A DNA stretch of 64,000 bases from Clostridium estertheticum subsp. estertheticum (GTDB lineage: Bacteria; Bacillota; Clostridia; Clostridiales; Clostridiaceae): positions 2,161,001 through 2,225,000 of the forward strand of contig NZ_CP015756.1 in NCBI RefSeq assembly GCF_001877035.1, written 5' to 3'. The notes under the pieces are model-generated. The model was not told the origin of the DNA, ran no database searches, and worked only from the letters and a program-made list of their open reading frames with translations. Made by a program: the position numbers and the translations under genes. Shown here one piece after another: positions 36,151 through 44,975 of the stretch. Each line of letters begins with the position of its first letter. The first letter of the stretch is position 1.

Positions 36151-36163
36151 GTGAGGTGAAATA

Positions 36164-37024
36164 ATGAATAGTTGGCTTATAATATTATTCAACTCAATAA
36201 TATTATTTTTTTTAACGTTAGTTGTTACAAGATTTATGAAAAAAAGAAACTTATCTAAAGTTACTCCATTCGAGTTTATTTCGTATGTAGTTATTGCTCT
36301 TATAGTTACTTTAATTTCATTAGACATCATTGCAAACATCTATTTTGGACTAACGGCACTAGCTGTTTGGTCACTGCTGCCTATTATTTTAGATTACGCC
36401 TCCATGAAAAGCAAATGGATTTACAACATGATAAATGGTAAGGAAAGAGTATTAATTAAGGATGGCAAGGTTATGGAAGATAACTTAGCTAAAGAAAGAA
36501 TGACTGGGCAGGAGTTTCTACAAGAATTACGTTCAAAAAAATCTTTTAATTTAGCGGATGTTGAGTTTGCTGTTATGGAAACAACAGGAGATATAAATGT
36601 TAGTTTAAAAGCTGATAAAAGGCCTGTTACCTCATATGATTTAGGAATAAAAGTTGCATCAAGGTCGGAGCCGCAGACAGTTATATTAGATGGAAATATA
36701 TTAAATGAAGGTCTTACCAATAGTGGACTTAATAGAAATTGGCTTAAAACTGAACTAGAAAATAAGGGAGTAGTACTTGATAATGTCTTTATCGGTGAGG
36801 TAGATTCCTCAGGCGACTTATATTTAGATCTTTTTGATGATGTTATACAAGTTCCGAAATCGCAGAATAAAGAGATGTTATATGCTAGTATTCAAAAGAG
36901 CCAGGCAGATCTTATGACTTTTGCATTAGAGACTAAAAATGAATCAGCAAAATCTATGTATTTAAGAAACGCTGGAGAATTAGATAAAGTCATGAAAAAA
37001 TTAGAACCATATTTATTACGTTAG
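36164..37024 (+). CDS. DUF421 (YetF/YdfS-like) membrane protein
   Basis: 286 residues. Three N-terminal membrane helices (residues 2-22, 36-58, 63-82) are followed by cytosolic or core-side DUF421 domains (RVLIKDGKVMEDNLAKERMTG, QELRSKKSFNLADVEFAVME, TGDINVSLKADKRPVTSYD, later PQTVILDGNILNEGL). The C-terminal extension ends in SMYLRNAGELDKVMKKLEPY, similar in style to DUF1657. The gene is 13 bp behind DUF1657 and 11 bp before spoVAC. DUF421 proteins of this operon type are expected in the inner spore membrane. Confidence 0.85.
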   Translation: MNSWLIILFNSIILFFLTLVVTRFMKKRNLSKVTPFEFISYVVIALIVTLISLDIIANIYFGLTALAVWSLLPIILDYASMKSKWIYNMINGKERVLIKDGKVMEDNLAKERMTGQEFLQELRSKKSFNLADVEFAVMETTGDINVSLKADKRPVTSYDLGIKVASRSEPQTVILDGNILNEGLTNSGLNRNWLKTELENKGVVLDNVFIGEVDSSGDLYLDLFDDVIQVPKSQNKEMLYASIQKSQADLMTFALETKNESAKSMYLRNAGELDKVMKKLEPYLLR

Positions 37025-37035
37025 AAGGTGAAATA

Positions 37036-37515
37036 ATGTCCAATATGAAAAAGAAAAAATTAACCCCAACAGAGCAAAAGTATGATGAGCTTGTAAAAAA
37101 AATAGAGCCCAAAAGACCTATTTTAAAAAATTGTGTTAAAGCTTTTTTTGTAGGCGGTATTATATGCTCTATTGGCCAAGGGTTGCAGTCCATTTTTATA
37201 ACATATTTTAATTTTAATGAAAAAACATCAGTTGGTCCGACTTTAGTAGTTTTAATTTTTGTTGCTGCTTTACTTACTGGACTAGGAATTTACGACCATC
37301 TCGGACAATGGGCTGGAGCTGGGTCTGCTGTTCCAATTACAGGATTCGCCAATTCAATAGCTTCTGCTTCAATTGAACATAGAAGTGAAGGATTTGTACT
37401 TGGTGTAGCTGGAAATATGTTTAGACTTGCTGGAGCAATCATTGTTTTCGGAGTTTTTTCTGCTTTTATTGTAGCTACAATAAAAATCACAATAAAATGG
37501 TTGGGGGCGATGTAG
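37036..37515 (+). CDS. spoVAC: Stage V sporulation protein AC
   Basis: 159 residues. SpoVAC is a multi-pass inner-membrane protein and part of the channel that moves dipicolinic acid in sporulation and germination. Seen: a cytosolic start EQKYDELVKKIEPKRPILKN, then about four helices with VGGIICSIGQGLQSIF, GLGIYDHLGQWAGAGSAVPI and GFANSIASASIEHRSEGF, the family signature. Start 37036 follows GAAGGTG. Confidence 0.93.
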   Translation: MSNMKKKKLTPTEQKYDELVKKIEPKRPILKNCVKAFFVGGIICSIGQGLQSIFITYFNFNEKTSVGPTLVVLIFVAALLTGLGIYDHLGQWAGAGSAVPITGFANSIASASIEHRSEGFVLGVAGNMFRLAGAIIVFGVFSAFIVATIKITIKWLGAM

Positions 37516-38517
37516 TTGCTAAAAGGACATCAATCATGGATATTTAATTCTAAACCTATAATATTAGGCTCTGCAGCAGTTGGGGGACCATTTGAGGGTA
37601 ATGGTGCACTAGCCAGCGACTTTGATATAATTCATGAGGATTTATGGGTTGGACAGGATAGCTTTGAAAAAGCGGAAAAGGTTATGTTAGAACATGCTTG
37701 TGCAAGAGCAATAGAAAAATCAAATATAAAAAAAGAGGATATAAATTTTTTTATAAGCGGAGATTTAATGAATCAGATAACATCTAGCAGTTTTGCGGCT
37801 AGGACTTTAGGGATGCCATATTTAGGAATTTTTGGTGCGTGTTCTAGTTCAATGGAAGGATTAGCATTAGCTGCTCAATTAATAGATAGTAAGTCAGCTA
37901 AATATGTTATGGCATCTGCAAGTAGCCATAATGCAACTGCAGAAAAACAATATAGATATCCTACAGAGTATGGTGGTCAAAGACCTCCTACTGCTCAATG
38001 GACAGTAACTGGGGCTGGAGCTGCAGTACTGTGTGGCGAAGGAGTTGGTCCTAGAGTAACTTCGGCTACCATGGGAAGAGTAATAGATATGGGGATATCA
38101 GACCCATATAACATGGGAGCTGCTATGGCACCGGCTGCAGTAGATACTATAGAGGCGCATTTTAGAGATTTAAATATTGATGATTCATATTATGATTTAA
38201 TTGCCACTGGAGATTTAGGCAAGGTAGGACACGAAATTGCTATCAGTTTATTAAAAGATCATGGTATAGAAATGATGCCTAATATATTTACCGACTGTGG
38301 GCTTTTAATATATAAAAAAGATCAGCCAGTTTTTTCGGGTGGTAGTGGTTGTGGGTGCTCAGCTACTGTAACATATGGGCATTTTCTTAATCGTATGCGT
38401 AAAGGGGAATTAAAGAGGATATTGATTGTTGCAACTGGTGCATTAATGTCTCCGATATCCTATCAACAAAAGGAAAGCATACCTTGTATTGCTCATGCAG
38501 TTTCCATAGAAATGTAA
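37516..38517 (+). CDS. spoVAD: Stage V sporulation protein AD
   Basis: 333 residues, thiolase-like fold without catalytic use; SpoVAD binds dipicolinic acid. Family motifs are GHQSWIFNSKPIILGSAAV, EGNGALASDFDIIHED, YLGIFGACSSSMEGLALA and VFSGGSGCGCSATVTYG. It starts at TTG 37516 immediately behind the spoVAC stop, with GGGGG nine bases upstream, so the two are translationally coupled. Confidence 0.93.
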   Translation: MLKGHQSWIFNSKPIILGSAAVGGPFEGNGALASDFDIIHEDLWVGQDSFEKAEKVMLEHACARAIEKSNIKKEDINFFISGDLMNQITSSSFAARTLGMPYLGIFGACSSSMEGLALAAQLIDSKSAKYVMASASSHNATAEKQYRYPTEYGGQRPPTAQWTVTGAGAAVLCGEGVGPRVTSATMGRVIDMGISDPYNMGAAMAPAAVDTIEAHFRDLNIDDSYYDLIATGDLGKVGHEIAISLLKDHGIEMMPNIFTDCGLLIYKKDQPVFSGGSGCGCSATVTYGHFLNRMRKGELKRILIVATGALMSPISYQQKESIPCIAHAVSIEM

Positions 38518-38539
38518 AAAAAGAGGTGTGAGTTTATTT

Positions 38540-38893
38540 ATGGAAAAATTTATTTTAGCATTTATAGTAGGCGGTCTAATTTGTGTTATTGGCCAACTTA
38601 TAATGGATATTTTAAAGATTACACCTGCACATACTACATGTACGTTAGTTGTGATAGGAACAATTTTAGGCGGGCTTGGACTATATGATCCTTTGGTTAA
38701 AATTGCAGGAGCAGGTGCATTTGTACCAATAAGTAGTTTTGGAAATACACTTGTAGCAGGAGCTCTAATAGATGCAGAGCAAACAGGATTTATAGGAGTA
38801 TTTACTGGCGTTTTTAAAGCGGCTAGTTCTGGAATATCTGCTGCAATAATCTTTGGCTTTATTGGTGCAATAATATTTAAGCCAAAGGGGTAA
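38540..38893 (+). CDS. spoVAE: Stage V sporulation protein AE (AEb type)
   Basis: 117 residues with four membrane helices. KFILAFIVGGLICVIGQLIM, GLGLYDPLVKIAGAGAFVPI and SSFGNTLVAGALIDAEQTGF are homologous to SpoVAC and define SpoVAEb. ATG 38540 is preferred over GTG 38528 because MEKF matches the usual start and AAGAGGTG lies upstream. It forms the channel with SpoVAC. Confidence 0.92.
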   Translation: MEKFILAFIVGGLICVIGQLIMDILKITPAHTTCTLVVIGTILGGLGLYDPLVKIAGAGAFVPISSFGNTLVAGALIDAEQTGFIGVFTGVFKAASSGISAAIIFGFIGAIIFKPKG

Positions 38894-38938
38894 TCATCTC
38901 TACAAGAGCTATTATATATATTTAAGGGAGGTGAAAAC

Positions 38939-39136
38939 ATGACTGTAGGAACACAAATGCAACAAGCAATTGCTGGAATACAAAGCGCTTCAGCTACAAT
39001 GAAGACTTTTTCTCTAGAAACAGAGGATGAGAAAGCGAAAAATGATTTTGAACAAATAGCAGTACAACTTGATTCTGCTATGGATATTTTAAAAGGAAGA
39101 CAAAAATATATTCAGAATCAAGAACCTCAATATTAA
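38939..39136 (+). CDS. DUF1657 protein, last gene of the spoVA-type operon
   Basis: 65 residues, MTVGTQMQQAIAGIQSASAT, ending EPQY. Start 38939 has GGGAGGTG. Having DUF1657 genes at both ends of the SpoVAC-AD-AE set is the layout of the spoVA2mob operon. Confidence 0.87.
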   Translation: MTVGTQMQQAIAGIQSASATMKTFSLETEDEKAKNDFEQIAVQLDSAMDILKGRQKYIQNQEPQY

Positions 39137-39210
39137 TATTAGTTTTTACATATATAGTAAAAATTTTTATGAGATATAAAGTTACAGTGATTACAACAAA
39201 TTAAGATGAG

Positions 39211-39244
39211 TCAAAAGGCTAGAACATTATGTTCTGGCCTTTTG
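39211..39244. terminator. Bidirectional terminator overlapping a coding end
   Basis: TCAAAAGGCTAGAACAT / ATGTTCTGGCCTTTTGA stem. It serves the spoVA operon and also encodes the last residues (HQKART) of the convergent gene. Confidence 0.75.
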
Positions 39245-40801
39245 ATGTTTATTTTTAACATTATTCATTACCAATTTCATAAATGTTTCAGGGGTTACTA
39301 TTGCAACTTTAGGATTTTCTTTTAATTTATTTACTACTGTTTCAATATTGCTAAGGTCTTTGCTCCAAGCATGAACATAAACAAAAGTGTAACTATTAGA
39401 ATTATTAATATCCACTTTACCAGAATCAATTCGATGATTAATATTTTTAATAAGTTCCTCTTCACTTTCAATATTATCCCACAGTAAATCTCTACAGGAA
39501 ACTATGGGTTTATTATTTGACCAAATAATCTCCCCGTGGTAGTTGTCGTGTTTATGATAGTCAAGATAAAATAATCCGTGTATATTAGGTTTTATAGTAA
39601 ACTTATCCCAAAGATCGTTATTGTGAAAAGAAGAGTCATCAATGATTGATACATATTTCTCATCTACTTTTTCCATATAATCATTTAATCTATTAATATA
39701 TATAGTTAGTGATTTCTTATCAAATTTACTTGGGTACATGTAGCCGTTACCAGATGGTGGTACTATAAAATAGTCATTGGTAGATCCATGAGATGCACTT
39801 TCATAATATAGTTTAAATACAGTCGGTGCAAGATAATATAAGGAGGGGCTTAATGACCATCCCAAATTGAATTTCCCTTTATAAGGGGAACCATACCATT
39901 TATGAGAACCATAATTAGTTCCAAGATCCCACTGCTGATTATCTCCATCGGACATAATAAATGTTACATGATGAACATTTTCTTTAATAGGTACGGTAAC
40001 TAACGATTTTTGATCCATAGGTAATGAAGGAAATGAACTTAATACAGTTAAATTATAAGACCAATCTGCAGCAACCATACTAACACCATATTTTGAAGCT
40101 GTACTTACATTAATAAATTCATCAGGGCCCCAACCGAGGCAAGTGGAGTCTTTATCTAGGGCCGAAAATATTTTATCTCGTAGGGTTGTGACATCAATTT
40201 TATCTTCATAAAAAATTAGAGATTTGCTCATTATGCCATAGTCTCTTAATGCACAAGATTTATCTGGTGATAACTGAATTACTATGGAATGATTTAGACC
40301 AGAGTTCCATAAATTATCAAAGGCCCAGCTCTCAGTAGTATTTCTACAGTCACCTATAATCTTTGTAATTCCATAGATTCGTGTTTTGTCTTGGATAACT
40401 TCATCAATCGCAATGCAATTATTTAAGGAGGCAAGTGAACAAGCGTTATTTATTGAAGGATCTTTTAGTGTTTTATTATTGTAAAGAACATATCCATTAA
40501 TATAATCTTTAAATACGTCTAATAAGCGCCACGGATTTAAGACATTTTCGTATGGAATTCCATATTCTTCTTTTAAATTATCAAGCCATGTTTGATAATC
40601 TGGTTGTGAGGAACTAAGCGTATATATTTGAATAGATGATTGTTTATTAACAAGTCCTTGAAGGGTAGCTATCATTGTCCTTTCAGCTGGCGTCATTGCA
40701 TTTTGAGATATAACATATAAGTAAGTTGGAGTTATAGGATTTTTTATATAATTATTAGTATCTAGATTTTTTCTGAATTCACTCCATTTAATAAAACTCA
40801 T
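39227..40801 (-). CDS. GxGYxYP-domain protein (putative glycoside hydrolase-like)
   Basis: 524 residues, no signal peptide. The motif GNGYMYP at about residue 349 defines the GxGYxYP family (PF14323), which is thought to act on carbohydrates but whose chemistry is not proven. Other family parts are FIMSDGDNQQWDLG, GWSLSPSLYYLAPTVFKLYY and FVYVHAWSKDLSNIE. It starts 14 bases inside the end of the upstream phosphatase gene, so the two form one reverse-strand operon. Confidence 0.8.
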   Translation of the reverse strand: MSFIKWSEFRKNLDTNNYIKNPITPTYLYVISQNAMTPAERTMIATLQGLVNKQSSIQIYTLSSSQPDYQTWLDNLKEEYGIPYENVLNPWRLLDVFKDYINGYVLYNNKTLKDPSINNACSLASLNNCIAIDEVIQDKTRIYGITKIIGDCRNTTESWAFDNLWNSGLNHSIVIQLSPDKSCALRDYGIMSKSLIFYEDKIDVTTLRDKIFSALDKDSTCLGWGPDEFINVSTASKYGVSMVAADWSYNLTVLSSFPSLPMDQKSLVTVPIKENVHHVTFIMSDGDNQQWDLGTNYGSHKWYGSPYKGKFNLGWSLSPSLYYLAPTVFKLYYESASHGSTNDYFIVPPSGNGYMYPSKFDKKSLTIYINRLNDYMEKVDEKYVSIIDDSSFHNNDLWDKFTIKPNIHGLFYLDYHKHDNYHGEIIWSNNKPIVSCRDLLWDNIESEEELIKNINHRIDSGKVDINNSNSYTFVYVHAWSKDLSNIETVVNKLKENPKVAIVTPETFMKLVMNNVKNKHQKART

Positions 40802-41618
40802 TACTATTTTCCCTACAGTATTTATAAAAATTATTTAAGAAGTTAATTCTTTCATTATTATTAAAAGACTTGATATGACTCTCATCAAAATTAGCTAATA
40901 GTAATTGTCGTTCTATGATGTCTTCAGCTGTAACTTTGGCTGAATTTTTGATCATATCATACATAATCATGAAGGTAGTGGTCCTACCTATACCTTGTTT
41001 ACAGTGAAAATGAAACCAACTGTTTTTAGGCTGTGCTAGTACAAGCGCTACAAAGTAATCAACCATATCATCTTTAGGTATCTTACCATCGGTAACTGTA
41101 ATGCGGTTATAGGATAATGATTTAGAATTAACAAGATATTGTTCATCTTCAACTTTTGTTGGAATTATAGTTATATTTTTATGATTATAAAATGTAATAG
41201 GGACATTTAGTTTTATATTACTTAGTTTGTTGTATTCATCAAGTAATACTTGATTTTTAGTTAGTCCTATATTAGCATCATTTTTTGCATTAGCCCAGCT
41301 AATAGGTAACCCATTAATAAATCCGTGTGATTCTTGTCTTAGGTCAATGATGGTAATTGGTAATGATGTGTTTATACTATTTATTGCAATAGGTAAATTA
41401 TCCTTTGAAAATTGTTGACTTCCAGAAATGTTCAATGTGTTTAATCCACTAAGATTTAAATTCTTATTGTTTTGAGTATTTAATAAAGTAGATGACTTAC
41501 GAAAATTTTTTGGTATGTTATAGTAATTTTGTGAATCTAAAACAAGGTTTATGCTATCGTTTGGCTGCGTATATCTATTGAACGGAATCATATTATAAAA
41601 ATAGGGGCACTGGTACAT
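40788..41618 (-). CDS. PTP-like phytase/cysteine phosphatase
   Basis: 276 residues without signal peptide. The catalytic P-loop is HCKQGIGRT (HCx5R) at about 206-214. DLRQESHGFINGLPISW at about 93 is the substrate-side motif of cysteine phytases (inositol phosphatases of the PhyA type). The expected substrate is phytate or another polyphosphorylated compound. Start 41618 follows GGAGG. The Asp general acid probably lies in the TVTDGKIPKDD loop. Confidence 0.82.
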   Translation of the reverse strand: MYQCPYFYNMIPFNRYTQPNDSINLVLDSQNYYNIPKNFRKSSTLLNTQNNKNLNLSGLNTLNISGSQQFSKDNLPIAINSINTSLPITIIDLRQESHGFINGLPISWANAKNDANIGLTKNQVLLDEYNKLSNIKLNVPITFYNHKNITIIPTKVEDEQYLVNSKSLSYNRITVTDGKIPKDDMVDYFVALVLAQPKNSWFHFHCKQGIGRTTTFMIMYDMIKNSAKVTAEDIIERQLLLANFDESHIKSFNNNERINFLNNFYKYCRENSNEFY

Positions 41619-41648
41619 ATATATCCTCCATAAAAATAGTCTTCAATA

Positions 41649-41657
41649 TATATTATG
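41649..41657 (-). promoter_or_regulatory. Sigma-K-like -10 element
   Basis: On the reverse strand the bases CATAATATA match CATANNNTA exactly, 31 bases before the phosphatase ATG. An AC lies 14 bases further upstream, a little short of the usual distance. Confidence 0.35.
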
Positions 41658-41751
41658 TATATATATCCGCTTTGTTCCTAAGTACAGTTTATATGTATAA
41701 TTAAAGTAGTTGGATATATAAAATATTAAAATGATATTTAGGCAGACAGTT

Positions 41752-42276
41752 ATGAAGGAATATAGTAATATATATTATAAAGAAAATAAAAGTGGAGGTG
41801 GTAATATTAATAACATATTTTATTATGAAACAATAATTGGGAAAATAGGAATTGTTGAGAATGGTATAGCTATAACTCAGATGAATTTTGCTCGAAAAAT
41901 GCCTGAAGGTATAAATATTAATGAGACTGTTTTGATAAAAAAAGCAAATATGCAACTTCAAGAATATTTTTCTGGAAAAAGAAAAACATTTGATTTACCG
42001 CTTGCTCCTAGTGGGACAGAATTTCAGCAAAAAGTATGGAGTTCACTGCTAGAAATCCCTTATGGAAAAACTAACAGTTATAAGGATATAGCAAAAAATG
42101 TTGGTAATATAAATGCAGCTCGTGCAGTAGGAATGGCAAATAGTAAAAATCCGATTTTTATATTAATCCCTTGTCATCGTGTTATTGGTGCTAATGGTAA
42201 ATTGGTTGGTTATGCTGGTGGGTTGAGTGTGAAAGAAAAACTTTTAGAAATAGAAAAACAAAATGAAAATAACTAG
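41752..42276 (+). CDS. Methylated-DNA-protein cysteine methyltransferase (MGMT/Ogt)
   Basis: The acceptor motif is IPCHRVIGANGKLVGYAGG. The helix-turn-helix GKTNSYKDIAKNVGN and AARAVGMANSKNP complete the DNA-binding domain. It directly removes alkyl groups from O6-alkylguanine. The start is unclear: ATG 41731 and 41752 have no SD, while a strong GGAGGTG at 41794 stands five bases before ATT 41806, where the family's usual start (NNIFYYETIIGKIG) begins. A rare ATT start is possible. Confidence 0.85.
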   Translation: MKEYSNIYYKENKSGGGNINNIFYYETIIGKIGIVENGIAITQMNFARKMPEGININETVLIKKANMQLQEYFSGKRKTFDLPLAPSGTEFQQKVWSSLLEIPYGKTNSYKDIAKNVGNINAARAVGMANSKNPIFILIPCHRVIGANGKLVGYAGGLSVKEKLLEIEKQNENN

Positions 42277-42478
42277 TTTAAGGTATATATTCCCTAGGGT
42301 AAAAAGAAAATGTTTATAGGAATTTTATTGCATTAATAGTAACTTATTGACTTTGGAAAGACAACAGAATAATGTATACTGAATACATCAGTGACAGTTA
42401 GGAGGGTAATATATTATTCAGGTAAAAAATTAAAGCATAGAATTGTTACTAAAGATGAATATATTAGGAGGAAAACTA

Positions 42479-43174
42479 ATGAAAAGGTCAATAAAAGTCA
42501 TTATAAGTTTTTCAGTTATAGGACTACTTATTGTAATAGGGGTTATATATAAAACACTTTCACCGTCGCTGTCAACAGAGAATGCCAAATCTACAATAGG
42601 GACGCCGGAGCAGGTAGCAGACCAGAGAATTTTAGATGCTAAAATAATAGCAGATAAGAAAATAGTAGATGCAAAAAAAATAGCAGATAAAAAATTATCA
42701 GATGCAAAGGCAATTGAGGACCAAAAAATATCAAATACTAAGTCACAAAGTGAGTTACCTAAAGAAGTTGAATATAAAAAGTATCTTAATGCGAAGTTTT
42801 TATGTTCAATTAAGTATCCTAGTGAACTAAAAGTAGTTAAAGATACTGCTAACGGGAATATGCTTAAATCCGATGATGAAAGTATATCACTTCAGGTTTA
42901 TGGAACTAACAATATATCACACGATACAGTTGATTCAATATACAACAAAGCTATAAAAAATAACAATATGTATTATAAAGTTAAATCTGGTAATTGGTTT
43001 GTAATATCTTATATTGAGGGTGACAAAATAGTATACCAAAAGAAAGTAGTTGGAAAAGGCTCAATTGATACTTTTATTTTTAAATTTCCAACTAATCAAA
43101 AGAATAAGTATACTGAAGTTGTAGAAATGATTGAAAAAAGTTTTAAAGCTTCGTCAACTGACAAAGCTCATTAG
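42479..43174 (+). CDS. Membrane-anchored protein with a lysine-rich repeat segment
   Basis: 231 residues. Start ATG 42479 with AGGAGG at the right distance. Residues 5-24 form a signal-anchor. Residues 45-90 hold repeated ILDAKIIADKKIVDAKKIAD units that look like an extended coiled helix. The C-terminal part (FLCSIKYPSELKVVKD, SISLQVYGTNN) resembles the PsbP-like clostridial domain found at 30427. Function unknown. Confidence 0.62.
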   Translation: MKRSIKVIISFSVIGLLIVIGVIYKTLSPSLSTENAKSTIGTPEQVADQRILDAKIIADKKIVDAKKIADKKLSDAKAIEDQKISNTKSQSELPKEVEYKKYLNAKFLCSIKYPSELKVVKDTANGNMLKSDDESISLQVYGTNNISHDTVDSIYNKAIKNNNMYYKVKSGNWFVISYIEGDKIVYQKKVVGKGSIDTFIFKFPTNQKNKYTEVVEMIEKSFKASSTDKAH

Positions 43175-43182
43175 TAATATGA

Positions 43183-43220
43183 AAAAATTTAAGTAGTGAT
43201 TACTCTCTGCTTAAATTTTT
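43183..43220 (+). terminator. Terminator
   Basis: AAAAATTTAAG ... CTTAAATTTTT stem. Confidence 0.7.
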
Positions 43221-43263
43221 ACTTTAATTTATAAAAAGATTTAATTAATCTTAATATTGTTTA

Positions 43264-43731
43264 CTATTCGTAAATCTTCTCTATACTTACTTCATAATTA
43301 CCTTCAGGGGCTAAAACTGTGCATTTCTCTCCAAGTGCTTTTTTATAGATTGCAATTCCAAGTGGTGATTCAATACTTATATTCATAAGGTCTGGATTGG
43401 TCTCTACTGTGGATACCAAGCGTACTTTTACAATATCATCTGTATCAAGAAATTTAATGTCAGCTTGCCCACCAAGACCTAAGTGTTCATCGCTGCTCTC
43501 GTCATCTACTACTGTAGAGTTTCGAAGTAACTCTTGCACTGCAATTATTCTATCATTATTAGTTGCTTCCTCATCTTTAGCTGCATCATATTCTGCATTT
43601 TCACTTAGATCGCCATGCCCTTTTGCTTCTTTAATTGCTGCCGTTATTTCTCTTCTTTTTTCTCCGGTTCGTAGGGTTAATTCTTCTTCTAATTTTATTA
43701 CCCCACTAGGTGTTAATATTGTACTTTTCAT
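43264..43731 (-). CDS. greA: GreA-family transcription elongation factor
   Basis: 155 residues. N-terminal coiled coil with EAKGHGDLSENAEYDAAKDE, the conserved tip motif with acidic residues that lets GreA stimulate cleavage of backtracked RNA. The C-terminal globular domain contains SPLGIAIYKKALGEKC. The length is normal. Because a Clostridium normally also has greA in another locus, this may be a paralogue. Confidence 0.85.
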   Translation of the reverse strand: MKSTILTPSGVIKLEEELTLRTGEKRREITAAIKEAKGHGDLSENAEYDAAKDEEATNNDRIIAVQELLRNSTVVDDESSDEHLGLGGQADIKFLDTDDIVKVRLVSTVETNPDLMNISIESPLGIAIYKKALGEKCTVLAPEGNYEVSIEKIYE

Positions 43732-43892
43732 ATTTTTTCACTCCTAACAAATTTTCCATTTATAATGGTATTAGATATACATAAAGAATTATTATATCAC
43801 ATTTTTAGCTAATATAATAAATTCCATATCTAAGTTAATGAATATTTAAATATTTTTATACTTATAATACTATAAATAAAGGCTAAACTTTA

Positions 43893-43920
43893 TTGTAATT
43901 TATTTTTTTTGTGCTATAAT
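43893..43920 (+). promoter_or_regulatory. Extended -10 promoter of the peroxidase gene
   Basis: TTGTAA, 16 bases, TGCTATAAT: a TG extension and perfect -10 box, 66 bases before the start codon. Confidence 0.5.
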
Positions 43921-43986
43921 AGATTTATAGATAATAATAGTTATTAAGAAACATTAATTTTTATATAAAAAATGGAGGGATAATAA

Positions 43987-44646
43987 ATGTCAATTTATGA
44001 TTTTAATGCAATTACAATAGACGGGGAAGAGGTTTCTCTAAATCAATATAAGGGAAAGGTACTTATTATAGTTAATACAGCAAGCAAGTGTGGATTTACT
44101 CCACAATACAAGGGGTTAGAGAAGCTTTATGAGCAGTACAAGGACAAGGGCTTTGAAATATTGGGTTTTCCAAGTAATCAATTTGCAGCTCAGGAACCTG
44201 GTGAAAGTAGTGAAATAAAAAATTTCTGTGAAATTAATTATGGAGTGAGTTTCCCGTTGTTTGAGAAAACTGATGTAAGGGGAAAGAATGCTCATCCGAT
44301 TTTTGAATACCTTACAGAAAAAGCAATATTCAAGGGATTTGACTTGAATCAGCCTAATGAAAAAAAATTTAATGATATGCTTGAGAAAAAATTCCCAGAA
44401 TTACTAATAGGAAATTCAATAAAATGGAATTTCACAAAGTTCCTTATTGGTAGAGATGGTAATGTAGAATATAGATTTGAACCAACAACTACACCAGAAG
44501 ATATATCAACAGACATTGAAAAATTGCTTGGAACATCAACTGGAAGCGATGTAACTAATAAAGAAATTTATACTGGCGAAGATGATGAAGAAGTACCAAA
44601 TTGTGAAGGAGGACCTTGTAACTTCGTATATGATGATAAAAATTAA
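43987..44646 (+). CDS. Glutathione-peroxidase family thiol peroxidase
   Basis: 219 residues. The active site is [12 protein letters not shown] with Cys (not Sec), then [13 protein letters not shown] with Gln, and [14 protein letters not shown] with Trp-Asn-Phe. Clostridia lack glutathione, so thioredoxin-type donors are expected. The protein has an unusual 37-residue acidic tail with NCEGGPC (two Cys five apart), not part of the core family. Start 43987 follows GGAGGGA. Confidence 0.88.
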   Translation: MSIYDFNAITIDGEEVSLNQYKGKVLIIVNTASKCGFTPQYKGLEKLYEQYKDKGFEILGFPSNQFAAQEPGESSEIKNFCEINYGVSFPLFEKTDVRGKNAHPIFEYLTEKAIFKGFDLNQPNEKKFNDMLEKKFPELLIGNSIKWNFTKFLIGRDGNVEYRFEPTTTPEDISTDIEKLLGTSTGSDVTNKEIYTGEDDEEVPNCEGGPCNFVYDDKN

Positions 44647-44761
44647 AATTAGTAAGGAATAGATATATACTTATGGTTAAGTTGCTTATTTTGACTTATT
44701 CATAAAACTATAATAATAGAATAGGCAAAATTATAATATAAACAAATATAAAAATAATTTT

Positions 44762-44820
44762 AAAGAAATGAATGGAGAAGTAAATTGCAATTTACTTCTC
44801 TAATCATTTCTTTATTTTTT
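44762..44820 (+). terminator. Long terminator hairpin
   Basis: AAAGAAATGA then GAGAAGTAAATTG / CAATTTACTTCTC and TCATTTCTTT, followed by ATTTTTTT. The rest of 44647-44975 shows no gene. Confidence 0.8.
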
Positions 44821-44975
44821 TGTATAGTTTTTTTAATGAGACAATATTAGTCGACAATAAACGACAAAAAACGATTAGTGTGTTAATATAAGGATAGACT
44901 TCGAATGTTAGAAATATAGTATAGTTACCGATAATACTATATAAAACAATAAATATTTAAAAAAGGAATGGTTTT

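Noticed and set aside
43860-43880. PerR box before the peroxidase gene
   Set aside because: TTATAATACTATAAA fits only one half of the TTATAATNATTATAA pattern.
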